A stretch of DNA of 64,000 bases from Bacteroidales bacterium. GTDB lineage: Bacteria; Bacteroidota; Bacteroidia; Bacteroidales; Muribaculaceae. Location of the stretch: the NCBI GenBank assembly GCA_019416285.1, contig DXXM01000003.1:62001-126000 (forward strand). Reading direction: 5' to 3'. Each line of letters begins with the position of its first letter. The stretch's first letter is position 1. Position numbers and translations under genes: made by a program. Shown here piece after piece: positions 23,178-31,325 of the stretch. The notes under the pieces were generated by a model, which did no database searches, had not been told where the DNA came from, and was given only the letters and a program-made list of their open reading frames with translations.

Positions 23178-24404
23178 ATGAAAACCTACAAATTTTTAAT
23201 TGTAGCGGCGGGGTTGCTTTTCGGAGCTTGCAGCAATGACAGTGACGACATGGGCTCCAATGAGCGTAAAGAAATCGAACTCAGCCGGGCGGAGAGTGGT
23301 ATCGTCAGTATGCAGAACGGCACTGCCTTCAGTATGCTGGAGTATTTCAACGAAAATTCTGAAGTGGACAATTTTATGGTGTCGCCTCTGAGCATGCAGT
23401 TTGCACTCGGGATGCTGGCCAACGGAGCTGACGGCAATACTCTTGCGGAGCTTGAAAAGGCGCTCAGCGAGGGCTCGCTCAGCGAACTCAACTCACTTAA
23501 CTCCAAACTGCTCGCTGAGTTGCCGAAGGCCGACAAACGGACTACGGTGGAACTGGCCAACTCGATATGGCTCGACAGGAGTTTCAACGTCTATCCGGAA
23601 TATTCGAAATCCCTGACTGATTTTTACCGGGCGGAATCAAGGAGCGTCGACCTTCCGACGACGGAGGCAATGAATGAAATTAACCGCTGGGCTTCGGCGA
23701 AAACCAAGGGACTCGTGCCTCAGTTGCTTCAGCAGCCTCTTCCCTCCGACGCTGTAGTGGCGCTTATCAATGCGTTGTATTTCAAGGGGGAGTGGGCGGA
23801 TGCTTTCAAGCCAAACCTCACAACCAAGCAGAAATTCACCAACTGCGACGGGACGACATCGTTTGTCGAGACCATGCGGCGTGATGACGCAACCCTTAAA
23901 TATCTCCATACCGACAAGTATGAGCTTGCCAGTCTCGACTACGGAAACAAGACCTATTCGATGACCATAGTGCTTCCGGCCCGCGACAGCTCGCTTGACG
24001 AGGCTTTAGAGATGCTCGACAGCAGCGCGTGGAGCGAATATAAGGGTCGTGCGTATGAGAGGGAATGTAATATACGGCTTCCGAAGTTCAATATCGAGAC
24101 ACGCTTCGACCTAATACCTTATCTGCGATATATGGGCATTAATGATACTTTTGACCCTTTGGACGCCGATTTCTCCCTCTTGTCCGACAAATCTATTTTC
24201 ATTAATATGGTAGAACAGGTGACAAATATCATGGTGGACGAAAAGGGCACGGAAGCTGCTGCCGTAACGATTGTCGGTGGTTTTACTTCCGTAGCTCCGG
24301 AAGTGAAAACCGTTGATTTCTTTGTTGACCGTCCGTTTGCTTTCATAATCGACGAGCAGTCGACAGGCGCAATTCTGTTTATGGGACGAGTCAACCGCCT
24401 GTGA
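23178..24404 (+). CDS. Serpin family protease inhibitor, lipoprotein
   Basis: 408 residues from ATG 23178; the in-frame extension upstream is not serpin-like. The lipobox LFGAC puts C18 as the lipidated residue. The serpin fold follows: NFMVSPLSMQFALGMLANGADGNT, NALYFKGEWADAF, and the hinge DEKGTEAAAVT before the reactive loop near GGFTSVAPE, then DRPFAFIIDE and GAILFMGRVN. The small-residue hinge (E-K-G-T-E-A-A-A) is the pattern of inhibitory serpins. The scissile bond is probably close to the F-T-S-V segment. It likely protects the cell from host or competitor serine or cysteine proteases at the outer membrane. Confidence 0.93.
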   Translation: MKTYKFLIVAAGLLFGACSNDSDDMGSNERKEIELSRAESGIVSMQNGTAFSMLEYFNENSEVDNFMVSPLSMQFALGMLANGADGNTLAELEKALSEGSLSELNSLNSKLLAELPKADKRTTVELANSIWLDRSFNVYPEYSKSLTDFYRAESRSVDLPTTEAMNEINRWASAKTKGLVPQLLQQPLPSDAVVALINALYFKGEWADAFKPNLTTKQKFTNCDGTTSFVETMRRDDATLKYLHTDKYELASLDYGNKTYSMTIVLPARDSSLDEALEMLDSSAWSEYKGRAYERECNIRLPKFNIETRFDLIPYLRYMGINDTFDPLDADFSLLSDKSIFINMVEQVTNIMVDEKGTEAAAVTIVGGFTSVAPEVKTVDFFVDRPFAFIIDEQSTGAILFMGRVNRL

Positions 24405-24440
24405 GCGGATTCAGGGACGGATAGTCAGACAAAAACTAAC

Positions 24441-24472
24441 ACCGGAGGGTGGCATCGTGGTCGCCTTCCGGT
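24441..24472 (+). terminator. Terminator after the serpin gene
   Basis: ACCGGAGG (24441-24448) pairs with CCTTCCGGT (24464-24472) with one bulge, followed by ATTTATGT. It lies between the convergent serpin and membrane-ferredoxin genes and may serve both. Confidence 0.6.
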
Positions 24473-24501
24473 ATTTATGTTCAGACGCGTATGCGAATAT
24501 T

Positions 24502-25179
24502 TTATCTCATCGCGGGAACTTTCAACGGACAGCCGATGGTGCAGCGGGAACATTTGAGGCAGTCGGGATGGATGAACCCTTCTTCCTGATTTCTGCTTTC
24601 ATGCGGAGTGAGCTGCATGGGGCATACGGCGGAGCAGAGTTTACATCTGGTGGTGCATTTCTCGCCGACAAAAATGCGGCGGTAGCCGGCAGGCAGATTA
24701 CCGCTGCGCGGTGTGACCCACGAAGAGAGCGTACCCATAGGGCAGAAGGAGCACCAGGTGCGTGGCGCATACAAGAATGAAAGGATAATGCCTACAATAG
24801 TCGTTATCAGGATGATGGTCCAGAATACTTTGCCCATAGCGTTCCAGTCGCCCCAGGCACGATACATCTGTATGCCGAACATGGTGAAGATAAACATTAC
24901 CATGAATATCCTGAATCCGCGGGAGCGGACAAATGCGGGAATAGGTCGGTGGGGAGAGTAGCGGGAAAGGATTCGGTCGTAAAAGCTACCGCGCGGACAG
25001 GCGTTTCCGCACCACCAGCGCCCTCTCCGCACTGCGAATGATACCGGCGCTATCATGCAGATCAGGGCGAGAAAGCCGATTACTGGATAGAAGTAACCAA
25101 CCACAAGATATATGAGCAATATCCAGTAAAGCGGGAAGCCGTCGGACGGAATAGAGCGGAAAAATTGTTTTTTAGCCAT
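24502..25179 (-). CDS. NapH-like membrane 4Fe-4S protein
   Basis: 225 residues with about four membrane helices (two at 17-50, one near 91-105, one near 118-137). CGNACPRG at 57-64 and CSFCPMG at 143-149 are the membrane-loop cysteine motifs of the NapH/RdxA/CcoG-type family. Two 4Fe-4S sites follow: C175, C179, C182, C186 and C207, C210, C213, C217. It should pass electrons between the quinol pool or periplasm and a cytosolic acceptor; the partner is not known. It has its own promoter and lies downstream of oxyR, which suggests a link to redox stress. Confidence 0.85.
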   Translation of the reverse strand: MAKKQFFRSIPSDGFPLYWILLIYLVVGYFYPVIGFLALICMIAPVSFAVRRGRWWCGNACPRGSFYDRILSRYSPHRPIPAFVRSRGFRIFMVMFIFTMFGIQMYRAWGDWNAMGKVFWTIILITTIVGIILSFLYAPRTWCSFCPMGTLSSWVTPRSGNLPAGYRRIFVGEKCTTRCKLCSAVCPMQLTPHESRNQEEGFIHPDCLKCSRCTIGCPLKVPAMR

Positions 25180-25208
25180 CTGATTTTATTGTTCTTGATT
25201 TCGTGATG

Positions 25209-25239
25209 CAAAATTATGCAAGCGATTGCATAGATACAA
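25209..25239 (-). promoter_or_regulatory. Promoter with spacer palindrome upstream of the NapH-like gene
   Basis: On the - strand TTG (25237-25239), 20-bp spacer, perfect -7 TAATTTTG (25209-25216). Inside the spacer sits a palindrome, ATGCAA GCGA TTGCAT (25216-25231), well placed for a repressor or redox regulator. Confidence 0.7.
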
Positions 25240-25273
25240 ACGATAAAACAGATTCGGCAATCTATTTTATCAA

Positions 25274-26200
25274 TCAGAGCGTGATGGGGAATCTTTTGAG
25301 ACGTTCATTCACCATGCCAGCGGGGATTACAGACCTGATGGCGTCGGCGAGGATATTGAGGAGGCGTTCACGCACGAAATTGCGGTGGACCACGAGCGCG
25401 ATTTCACGCGTGGGTTCGGGATTGGTGAGCTGACGGACGTTGGTGCGCTGGTTTTCGTGTAGCAGAGGCACGTGGAGCTCGGGTATGATGGCATAGCCGC
25501 CGTTTTCATCAACGATTCTGATAAGAGTTTCCACACTTCCGGCCTCGTAGATGGCCCGGCGCTCCGTGACTCTGTTGCAGAACGGAAAAACGCCATGATT
25601 CGGACAGTAGCCTTCGCGGAGCGCCCACACGCTTTCCACCGGAAGCAGTCCGGTCTGAAGGTCCGCGGCATCATGAATCGGTTCATCGGGGGCTACGTAG
25701 GCCATCAGACGTTCACGATAGACGGGTATTTCAAGCAACTCATTGTTGCTGACCGGTGTGGCCATGAGCGCCACATCAAGCTCACCGCGTTCAAGTCGGG
25801 AAATAATGGCGGCTACGCGTGCTTCCTCCACATGGAGCTGTATGTCGGGATGGTTGGACGATAGATACCTGAATATTCCGGGGAGCAGATAAGGCGCTAC
25901 GGTCGAGATGATGCCCAGTGAGACTTTGCCAACGGACTCACCCTTGCGTGCGGATACCAGTTCGCGGACTTGCGCGGCATTGAAAAGCACCTTCTGTATG
26001 CGCCCTATGATTTCTTCACCGATGGCCGTGGGCCTTACGGGATGGCTGTTTCTGTCAAATATGGTCACATCGAGCTCAAATTCCAGTTTCTGAATAAGAG
26101 ATGACAATGTGGATTGCGAGACGCCACAGGATTCCGCAGCCCTCGCGAAATGGCGGTACTTATCAACCGCCACTATATATTCCATCTGCTGAAGTGTCAT
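25274..26200 (-). CDS. oxyR: OxyR, LysR-type hydrogen peroxide sensor
   Basis: 308 residues from the ATG at 26200. The helix-turn-helix covers residues 1-60 (FARAAESCGVSQSTLSSLIQKLE). The redox pair is C199 (REGYC) and C208 (FPFC), with the same numbers and spacing as E. coli OxyR C199/C208, which also supports this start. The motif SVETLIRIVDENGGYAIIP follows, as in OxyR. Peroxide forms the disulfide and switches the tetramer to activation. The divergent neighbour is a small ferredoxin and the downstream gene a membrane Fe-S protein; both are possible targets. Confidence 0.93.
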   Translation of the reverse strand: MTLQQMEYIVAVDKYRHFARAAESCGVSQSTLSSLIQKLEFELDVTIFDRNSHPVRPTAIGEEIIGRIQKVLFNAAQVRELVSARKGESVGKVSLGIISTVAPYLLPGIFRYLSSNHPDIQLHVEEARVAAIISRLERGELDVALMATPVSNNELLEIPVYRERLMAYVAPDEPIHDAADLQTGLLPVESVWALREGYCPNHGVFPFCNRVTERRAIYEAGSVETLIRIVDENGGYAIIPELHVPLLHENQRTNVRQLTNPEPTREIALVVHRNFVRERLLNILADAIRSVIPAGMVNERLKRFPITL

Positions 26201-26231
26201 GATATTTGCGCTATGTTCGATATTTTCGATG

Positions 26232-26282
26232 CAAAGATAGATAAAATCTGTTTTGTGAAACAAAAACGGAATCTTAATTTTG
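26232..26282. promoter_or_regulatory. Divergent oxyR / ferredoxin promoters sharing a palindrome
   Basis: For oxyR (-): -7 TATCTTTG at 26232-26239 and TTG at 26261-26263, spacer 21. For the ferredoxin (+): TTG 26253-26255, spacer 19, -7 TAATTTTG at 26275-26282. Both -33 elements lie in one perfect palindrome, TTTTGT GAA ACAAAA (26251-26265), so one bound regulator would act on both genes; OxyR itself is the obvious candidate. Confidence 0.7.
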
Positions 26283-26301
26283 CATCAAAAAAATTACGAA
26301 T

Positions 26302-26484
26302 ATGATAAAGGTTGATAAGAATATATGTCCGCATGACCATGTCTGTCCACTCATTCAGACCTGTCCGGTTGGAGCGATTTCACAGGATTCAGAAGGATTC
26401 CCGGTGATAGACCACGAACTCTGTATCGAGTGTGGAAAATGCGTCAGGAAATGTCCGAAGAAAGCGATGCGGCAAATACTGTGA
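26302..26484 (+). CDS. Small ferredoxin-type 4Fe-4S protein
   Basis: 60 residues. The C-terminal cluster motif is standard: C41, C44, C47 and C51-P. The N-terminal motif is unusual: C9-x5-C15-x5-C21-P (CPHDHVCPLIQTCP), seen in a known ferredoxin-like subgroup with HxxCP; it has only three clear cysteines, so the first site may be a 3Fe-4S or use another ligand. It is transcribed away from oxyR from overlapping promoters, so it is probably an electron carrier of the peroxide response. Confidence 0.88.
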   Translation: MIKVDKNICPHDHVCPLIQTCPVGAISQDSEGFPVIDHELCIECGKCVRKCPKKAMRQIL

Positions 26485-26533
26485 GTGTTGCATAGGGATG
26501 CCTGTATGAAGTGAAACACGGTGAAACAAAGTA

Positions 26534-26576
26534 GGTGTGCCGGCACCGGAAGCAGTTTGCTTCGGGCCGACACACC
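26534..26576. terminator. Long hairpin between ferredoxin and phosphatase genes
   Basis: GGTGTG-C-CGGC pairs with GCCG-A-CACACC, with a nested CCGGAAGC / GCTTCGG stem inside. There is no T-run, but it lies between convergent genes and is the only structure in the 26485-26640 gap, so it probably acts as a terminator for one or both. Confidence 0.55.
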
Positions 26577-26640
26577 GTCCGTCCTGACTATGTCTGAAAG
26601 TGTGATTTCAATAGTATGGTTTATACAGCATCGGACCTGA

Positions 26641-27588
26641 TTACAGAGCCTTACGGCGGTCGACTGTGTGGAGGATGTTGCCGTCTTTGTCAATCATGTG
26701 GAGGCGGAGGTTGTCTTTTGTGGCGGAGATGACTGAGAAGCCGGTCACGCCGCTTTTGAATACGGTGCCTTCAACGTCGTTGACTTTGGGGCGGGAGAGG
26801 GCGCCGGCGCTGTTGACAATGTAATCGATGGTGGAACCGGCGGGGCGGATGTGCTGGAAATTGTGGATGTGGCCGCAGACATACATGTCGACATTGTGCT
26901 TTCTGAGAATCGGGTCGACGCGCTTCTGCAAATCGGTTCTTTCCTCAGAACTTTTGGAGGTGTCGGCGTAGATAGGATGGTGTCCGGCCACTATTGTCCA
27001 GTCGGCATCGGATTCGGAGAGTTCGCGGTCGAGCCATGTGAGCTGCGCGTCGATGTCCTGACGCACGGCATCGGGGTATTCGTCGGATTCGCGGCGGTAT
27101 TTGTCGATGAGGGGAGTCGTGTCGATGAACACCACCTTGACCGAGACACCATCCTTGTCGGCGAAGGTACGGGAGTAGTAGCGGGCGGGCATTTCCCAGC
27201 GGCGGCTGACGGAGGAGTAGTCGATTACGGCCTGGGTGTTGCCGCGATATTCATGGTTGCCGCACACCGGGAGCCAGGGAATCATGAGCTCGGGGTGGGA
27301 GTAGATGAGCTCATAGTTGGTCATCCACAGCGGGTCGCTGACGCTGCCGACACCATCGAAGTGATGGATGTCGCCGACGGCGAGCACCGCCTCCGGGCCG
27401 ATTTCGTCGGCCATCTCGCCCATGAGTGCGGCAATCGGTTTCTGGTCATAGTAACCGTTGCGTCCGGTGTCATTGGCCACGAAAAGACTGATGTCACCTT
27501 TCATTGATTTCCATGCGCCGTTGTCGCGGGCTGAAGTTGAAAGGCAGAAGATGAGCGAGAGGAGTCCGAGTAGGATACGTTGAGTCAT
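26641..27588 (-). CDS. Secreted calcineurin-like metallophosphatase (purple acid phosphatase-like)
   Basis: 315 residues with a signal peptide (LLGLLSLIFCLSTSA). Two-metal motifs in order: NDTGRNG near 40, VGDIHHFDG near 70, GNHEY near 109, GHHPIY near 205 and GHIHNFQH near 240. This matches the tartrate-resistant/purple acid phosphatase group, though the first metal motif (usually GDxG) is changed to NDTG. It should release phosphate from esters in the periplasm. It is downstream of a TonB receptor in one operon and beside PhoBR and PiT genes, which supports a role in phosphate scavenging. Confidence 0.85.
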   Translation of the reverse strand: MTQRILLGLLSLIFCLSTSARDNGAWKSMKGDISLFVANDTGRNGYYDQKPIAALMGEMADEIGPEAVLAVGDIHHFDGVGSVSDPLWMTNYELIYSHPELMIPWLPVCGNHEYRGNTQAVIDYSSVSRRWEMPARYYSRTFADKDGVSVKVVFIDTTPLIDKYRRESDEYPDAVRQDIDAQLTWLDRELSESDADWTIVAGHHPIYADTSKSSEERTDLQKRVDPILRKHNVDMYVCGHIHNFQHIRPAGSTIDYIVNSAGALSRPKVNDVEGTVFKSGVTGFSVISATKDNLRLHMIDKDGNILHTVDRRKAL

Positions 27589-27618
27589 AATGAAGTTGGT
27601 TTAACAGTTTTATTTTTT

Positions 27619-27650
27619 AGATGGTGTTTAATAAGAGCTAAACACCATCT
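27619..27650 (-). other. Perfect 12-bp intercistronic hairpin
   Basis: AGATGGTGTTTA (27619-27630) and TAAACACCATCT (27639-27650) with an 8-nt loop lie between the TonB receptor stop and the phosphatase start. On the - strand it is followed by A-rich and not T-rich sequence, so it is more likely an mRNA-processing or attenuating element than a full terminator. Confidence 0.65.
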
Positions 27651-27660
27651 TATTTTCGGA

Positions 27661-30423
27661 TTAAAAATTCACTTTTATGCCGGCATTGGCCTTCACGCCG
27701 TAGTATTCGGCCTGCATGGTGCGGTTCTTGGTGCCCTGATAGTAGCGGAGGGGCTGGTTGAGGATGTTGGTGCAGTCGGCGTAGATGGTGAAACGTGTCT
27801 TTCGGCCGAAGGTGTAGGAGATATTGGCGTCCATGTAGTTGACCGAGTCGTAGTAGCGGTCGTAGAAAGCTGTGGCGCCCATTTCGTCGATGAAGCTTGA
27901 GGCGTGGTTGTAGGAGAGGCGCAGGCTGATGCCCCATTTGTCGAAGTAGAGCGAGGCATTTGCGGTGTGGGCCGGAGAGCCGGGGAGCGAAAGTCCCTTT
28001 TCGTTCTCGCGTCCGGCGAAACTGAAATCCGAGATGCGCGAGTGGGTGTAGGTATAGGTGGCGTAGAAGCCGAGACATTTGAGTGACTTGTGGATGAAGT
28101 CGAAATCGCGGCGGTAGGAGAGCTCGACGCCGAAGAGGTTGGCGTTACCGCCGTTTTTAGGCTGCGTGAAGCGTGACCAGAGAGTGCCCTGATATTCCTT
28201 GTTGAAAGTTACCTCGTCGACAATGAAGCCGTCGATTCTCTTGTAGAACACTCCGAGTCCGGCGAGACCTATGGAGCGGAAGTAATATTCGCCGTTGATG
28301 TCGAAATTGTGGGCGCTCGTGGCCTTGAGGTCAGGATTGCCGATAGTCACTTCATTATCCGAGCGGCTGATTTTCATGCCGGGGACGATGGCCGAGTATT
28401 TCGGACGTGCGAGCGACTGGTTGTAGCCAACGCGGACGAGGAAATCCTTGTTGACTTCCCATTTGAGCAGGAGCGAGGGGAGGAAGTTGACATAGCTTGA
28501 CTTGGCAGGGTCAGTCTTTGTCACCACGTCGAGCTCGTCGTCATAATCACGGCCGGTGTAGTTGAGCGAGGTGTTTTCCATGCGCAGGCCGCCCATGAAA
28601 TCGAGATTGTCGCTCAGTCGGGAGTCGATGCGGGCGTAAACGGAAGTGACAGACTCGCGTGCGCGGTAGTTGCCGGCCAGTTCCTCGGCCACCTGCGCGC
28701 TTTCGAAAAGTCCCGAGTCGGCAAGATCGAGTGAGCCGAGAAATTTTTTGTCGACATACAGTCCGGATTTATATCCCGCGGAGGGCATGAAGCGCGATGT
28801 GGTCTGGTCCGTGAGATGGCTGAAGGCATCAGTGTCGAAGTTTTTCTCGTCGAGAGGTGTGTATTCATAGAAATCAATATCCTTTTTCTTAGTCTTGCGG
28901 ACAAATTTGGTGCCGAATTTCAGCTTGGCGCGGGAGGAGAGGGGGAGTTTGAAGTCGATGGCTATCTTGAGGTCCTCCTCGCTGATATCTTCCTGCTGCT
29001 GGGTGAGCTCCTTGAGCGAGAAACCGTCGTCGAGCGTCATGGTAGAGCCTTCGAGAGGAGTGGCGAGCGGGATGCGGGGATTGGTGATGTCGATGTCGAA
29101 TTTCTGCTTCTTGAGCTGATAGTCGATATAGCGTTCATTGGGGCGCTCCTCCGAGGCGCGGGCGTAGCCGGCCTTCCAGTCGATGTCGAGACGGCCTATA
29201 GTGTGGTTGCCTCCGAGGGTGAAATCCATGGTGCGCTGGCGCTCGAGGCGCGCGTCGCGGTTGTCGGGTGTACCACCCTTGGTCTGCACGCGGACAGTGG
29301 CCTTCCCGTCGGGCGAGATATCCTTGAGAGTGGTGCGGTAGCGGTTTTCCCAGTCGTTGCGGTTGTTGTAGATGCCGCGGAACCATATCTTGTCCTTATC
29401 GTTAAACTTCCAGTCGAGCGAGAGGGAATAGCTCTGACGCTCGCGGGTCACGTAGTAGCGGCGAATCTGATAGTCGTTGATATAGACGTTGCCGTCATCG
29501 TCCTTCTCCCATATAAACTCGGTGTCGTAGGAGCCGGAGGGATTGTTGCTGTAGGAAGCGGCCGCCATCACTCCGAGGTGCTCCCCGAAGGATCTGTCGC
29601 CGAGGGTGAGACCGAAAGTCGACATAGGTCTGCGGCTGATCCAGTTGTAGCCGGTGCCGGCGGTGGCGTTTATCACGCGGCGGTAGGGTGAATTTTTGGT
29701 GACGAGATTTATGGAGCCGCCTATGGCGTCGCCGTCCTGGTCAGGCATGAGGGTCTTGCTGACCTCGATGGTCTGAATCATGTCGGCTGGGATGAGGTCG
29801 AGCTGCACGTTGCGGACATCGCCTTCGGCCGAAGGGATGCGGCTGCCGTTTACGGTGACAGAGCTGAGGTCGGCCGAGGTACCGCGCACCTGTCCGAAGC
29901 GCGCCTCGCCCTGGTCATACTGGACGTTGATGCCGCTGATTCGCTTGAGGGCGTCGCCTATGTTAGAGTCCGGGAATTTTGTAATCTGGTCCGCGGATAC
30001 CACATTAGTTATATTAAGATTGCCTTTCTGCATGTTGACGGCTCTCTGCTGGTCGGAAAACACTCCGGTCACCTGGACTTCGCCGAGCATTTCGGCCGAG
30101 GAGGTCATGGTGATGTTCTCGCTGAGTGATTTGTCGGCCCTGATGACCACCGACCTGCTTACCGGAGAAAATCCGATGTATGAAATGCTTAGTGCGTGAC
30201 TGCTCGGGATGACGTCGGTGAAAGTGTAGTAGCCGTCGGCGTCTGTGATGGCTGAATGGCGGTTGCCGTCGAGCATGACAATGGCGCCGGGCAGAGGGTT
30301 GCGCTCATCGTCCGTGATACGGCCGTTGATGATTCCGAGGCCCGGGGTGGGATCTGCAAAAAGCATGCTCTGGCAGGAAGAGGCCAGAAGTGATGTGATG
30401 ATTAGTTTTTTTGCGGTATTCAT
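27661..30423 (-). CDS. TonB-dependent receptor with CarboxypepD_reg-like domain, Pho-type promoter
   Basis: 920 residues from the ATG at 30423. Order: signal peptide, carboxypeptidase-like domain (about 28-105, IINGRITDDERNPLPGAIVML), plug domain (about 115-240, VVSADQITKFPDSNIGDALKRISGINV, then QVRGTSADLSSVTVNGSRIP), and a 22-strand barrel ending in VNF. No SusD follows, so it is a SusC-independent importer. The neighbouring phosphatase, PhoBR and PiT genes and the shared promoter repeats suggest that it takes up a phosphate-containing ligand. The ligand cannot be read from the sequence. Confidence 0.88.
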   Translation of the reverse strand: MNTAKKLIITSLLASSCQSMLFADPTPGLGIINGRITDDERNPLPGAIVMLDGNRHSAITDADGYYTFTDVIPSSHALSISYIGFSPVSRSVVIRADKSLSENITMTSSAEMLGEVQVTGVFSDQQRAVNMQKGNLNITNVVSADQITKFPDSNIGDALKRISGINVQYDQGEARFGQVRGTSADLSSVTVNGSRIPSAEGDVRNVQLDLIPADMIQTIEVSKTLMPDQDGDAIGGSINLVTKNSPYRRVINATAGTGYNWISRRPMSTFGLTLGDRSFGEHLGVMAAASYSNNPSGSYDTEFIWEKDDDGNVYINDYQIRRYYVTRERQSYSLSLDWKFNDKDKIWFRGIYNNRNDWENRYRTTLKDISPDGKATVRVQTKGGTPDNRDARLERQRTMDFTLGGNHTIGRLDIDWKAGYARASEERPNERYIDYQLKKQKFDIDITNPRIPLATPLEGSTMTLDDGFSLKELTQQQEDISEEDLKIAIDFKLPLSSRAKLKFGTKFVRKTKKKDIDFYEYTPLDEKNFDTDAFSHLTDQTTSRFMPSAGYKSGLYVDKKFLGSLDLADSGLFESAQVAEELAGNYRARESVTSVYARIDSRLSDNLDFMGGLRMENTSLNYTGRDYDDELDVVTKTDPAKSSYVNFLPSLLLKWEVNKDFLVRVGYNQSLARPKYSAIVPGMKISRSDNEVTIGNPDLKATSAHNFDINGEYYFRSIGLAGLGVFYKRIDGFIVDEVTFNKEYQGTLWSRFTQPKNGGNANLFGVELSYRRDFDFIHKSLKCLGFYATYTYTHSRISDFSFAGRENEKGLSLPGSPAHTANASLYFDKWGISLRLSYNHASSFIDEMGATAFYDRYYDSVNYMDANISYTFGRKTRFTIYADCTNILNQPLRYYQGTKNRTMQAEYYGVKANAGIKVNF

Positions 30424-30447
30424 ACGTTGTGATTTGAAATTCCGCTG

Positions 30448-30486
30448 CAAAAGTATTCAGAAGATATTTCCTTAATATTTCATAAA
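30448..30486 (-). promoter_or_regulatory. Pho-box-like promoter of the TonB receptor-phosphatase operon
   Basis: On the - strand two 11-bp direct repeats, TTTATGAAATA and TTAAGGAAATA (30465-30486, 9 of 11 identical), end 9 bp before the perfect -7 TACTTTTG (30448-30455). No TTG -33 element is present. The same layout occurs before the PiT gene. Confidence 0.65.
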
Positions 30487-30570
30487 AGTTATCAAGTTGT
30501 TAAAGATTCGGTGGGTGTTAAGTTTTTATTAAAGATGAGCCGCGGTGTGGAAATTTAGATGATTTAAGCG

Positions 30571-30578
30571 TATTTTTG
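30571..30578 (+). promoter_or_regulatory. -7 element upstream of the phoB-like gene
   Basis: TATTTTTG, full match, 52 bp before the ATG at 30630. No clear TTG and no 11-bp repeat pair is seen upstream, unlike the two neighbouring Pho-type promoters. Confidence 0.5.
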
Positions 30579-30629
30579 CGGGCGTGAAACTGTTTATAAG
30601 ATATATTATCAAAAACAATTAGCTTCATT

Positions 30630-31325
30630 ATGGCTGAAAGAATACTCGTTGTCGACGATGAAGAGACACTCTGTGAGTTGCTGCGTTTCAATCTTGAGAC
30701 GGAAGGCTATGAAGTGGATACAGCTCACAGTGCAGAGGAGGCCCTGACTCTCGATCTGCAGAACTATTCGCTTATTCTGCTTGATATCATGATGGGTGAC
30801 ATCAGCGGCTTCCAGATGGCATCGATTCTGAAAAAGAAAGAGGCCACAGCCGGAGTGCCGATTATCTTCTGCACGGCCAGGGAGTCGGAGGACGATATGG
30901 TGGCCGGACTCAATCTCGGTGCCGACGACTATATAGTCAAGCCTTATTCCATCCGCAATGTGATAGCGCGTGTCCGCACCGTGTTGCGACGCACCTCGCA
31001 CCAGCATGGCGACGCGGCCAAGGCGCCGGCCGATATGCTTGAATACAAAGGCCTCCAGATCGACACCCGTCAGAAAATCTGCAAGGTCGACGGAAAGGAA
31101 ATCAAGATGCCACGGAAGGAGTTCGAAATACTTCTCACTCTTCTGAGCCATCGTGGGCAAGTGTTCACGCGCGAGGAGCTGCTGCATCTCATCTGGCCTG
31201 ACGAGGTGATTGTGCTCGACAGGGTAATCGACGTCAACATCACGCGCCTGCGATCGAAACTCGGCGTCTACGGCAGGAACATAGTAACCCGTCCGGGCTA
31301 CGGCTACGGATTTTTTGCAGACTGA
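30630..31325 (+). CDS. phoB: OmpR/PhoB-family response regulator
   Basis: 231 residues. Receiver domain 1-120 with acidic pair D9/D10, phospho-acceptor D52 (LLDIMMGD), and K105 in the VKPYS motif. Winged-helix DNA-binding domain about 135-230 with FEILLTLLSHRGQVFTREELLHLIWP and VNITRLRSKLG, ending RPGYGYGF. It overlaps the kinase gene by one base (TGATG). The symbol is inferred from the phosphate genes on both sides; an RprY-type regulator cannot be excluded from sequence alone. Confidence 0.85.
   Translation: MAERILVVDDEETLCELLRFNLETEGYEVDTAHSAEEALTLDLQNYSLILLDIMMGDISGFQMASILKKKEATAGVPIIFCTARESEDDMVAGLNLGADDYIVKPYSIRNVIARVRTVLRRTSHQHGDAAKAPADMLEYKGLQIDTRQKICKVDGKEIKMPRKEFEILLTLLSHRGQVFTREELLHLIWPDEVIVLDRVIDVNITRLRSKLGVYGRNIVTRPGYGYGFFAD

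Noticed and set aside
26232..26282. E. coli-type OxyR site (ATAGnT repeats)
   Set aside because: ATAGAT occurs once, but the other quarter-sites do not match at the needed spacing. Only the palindrome is reported.
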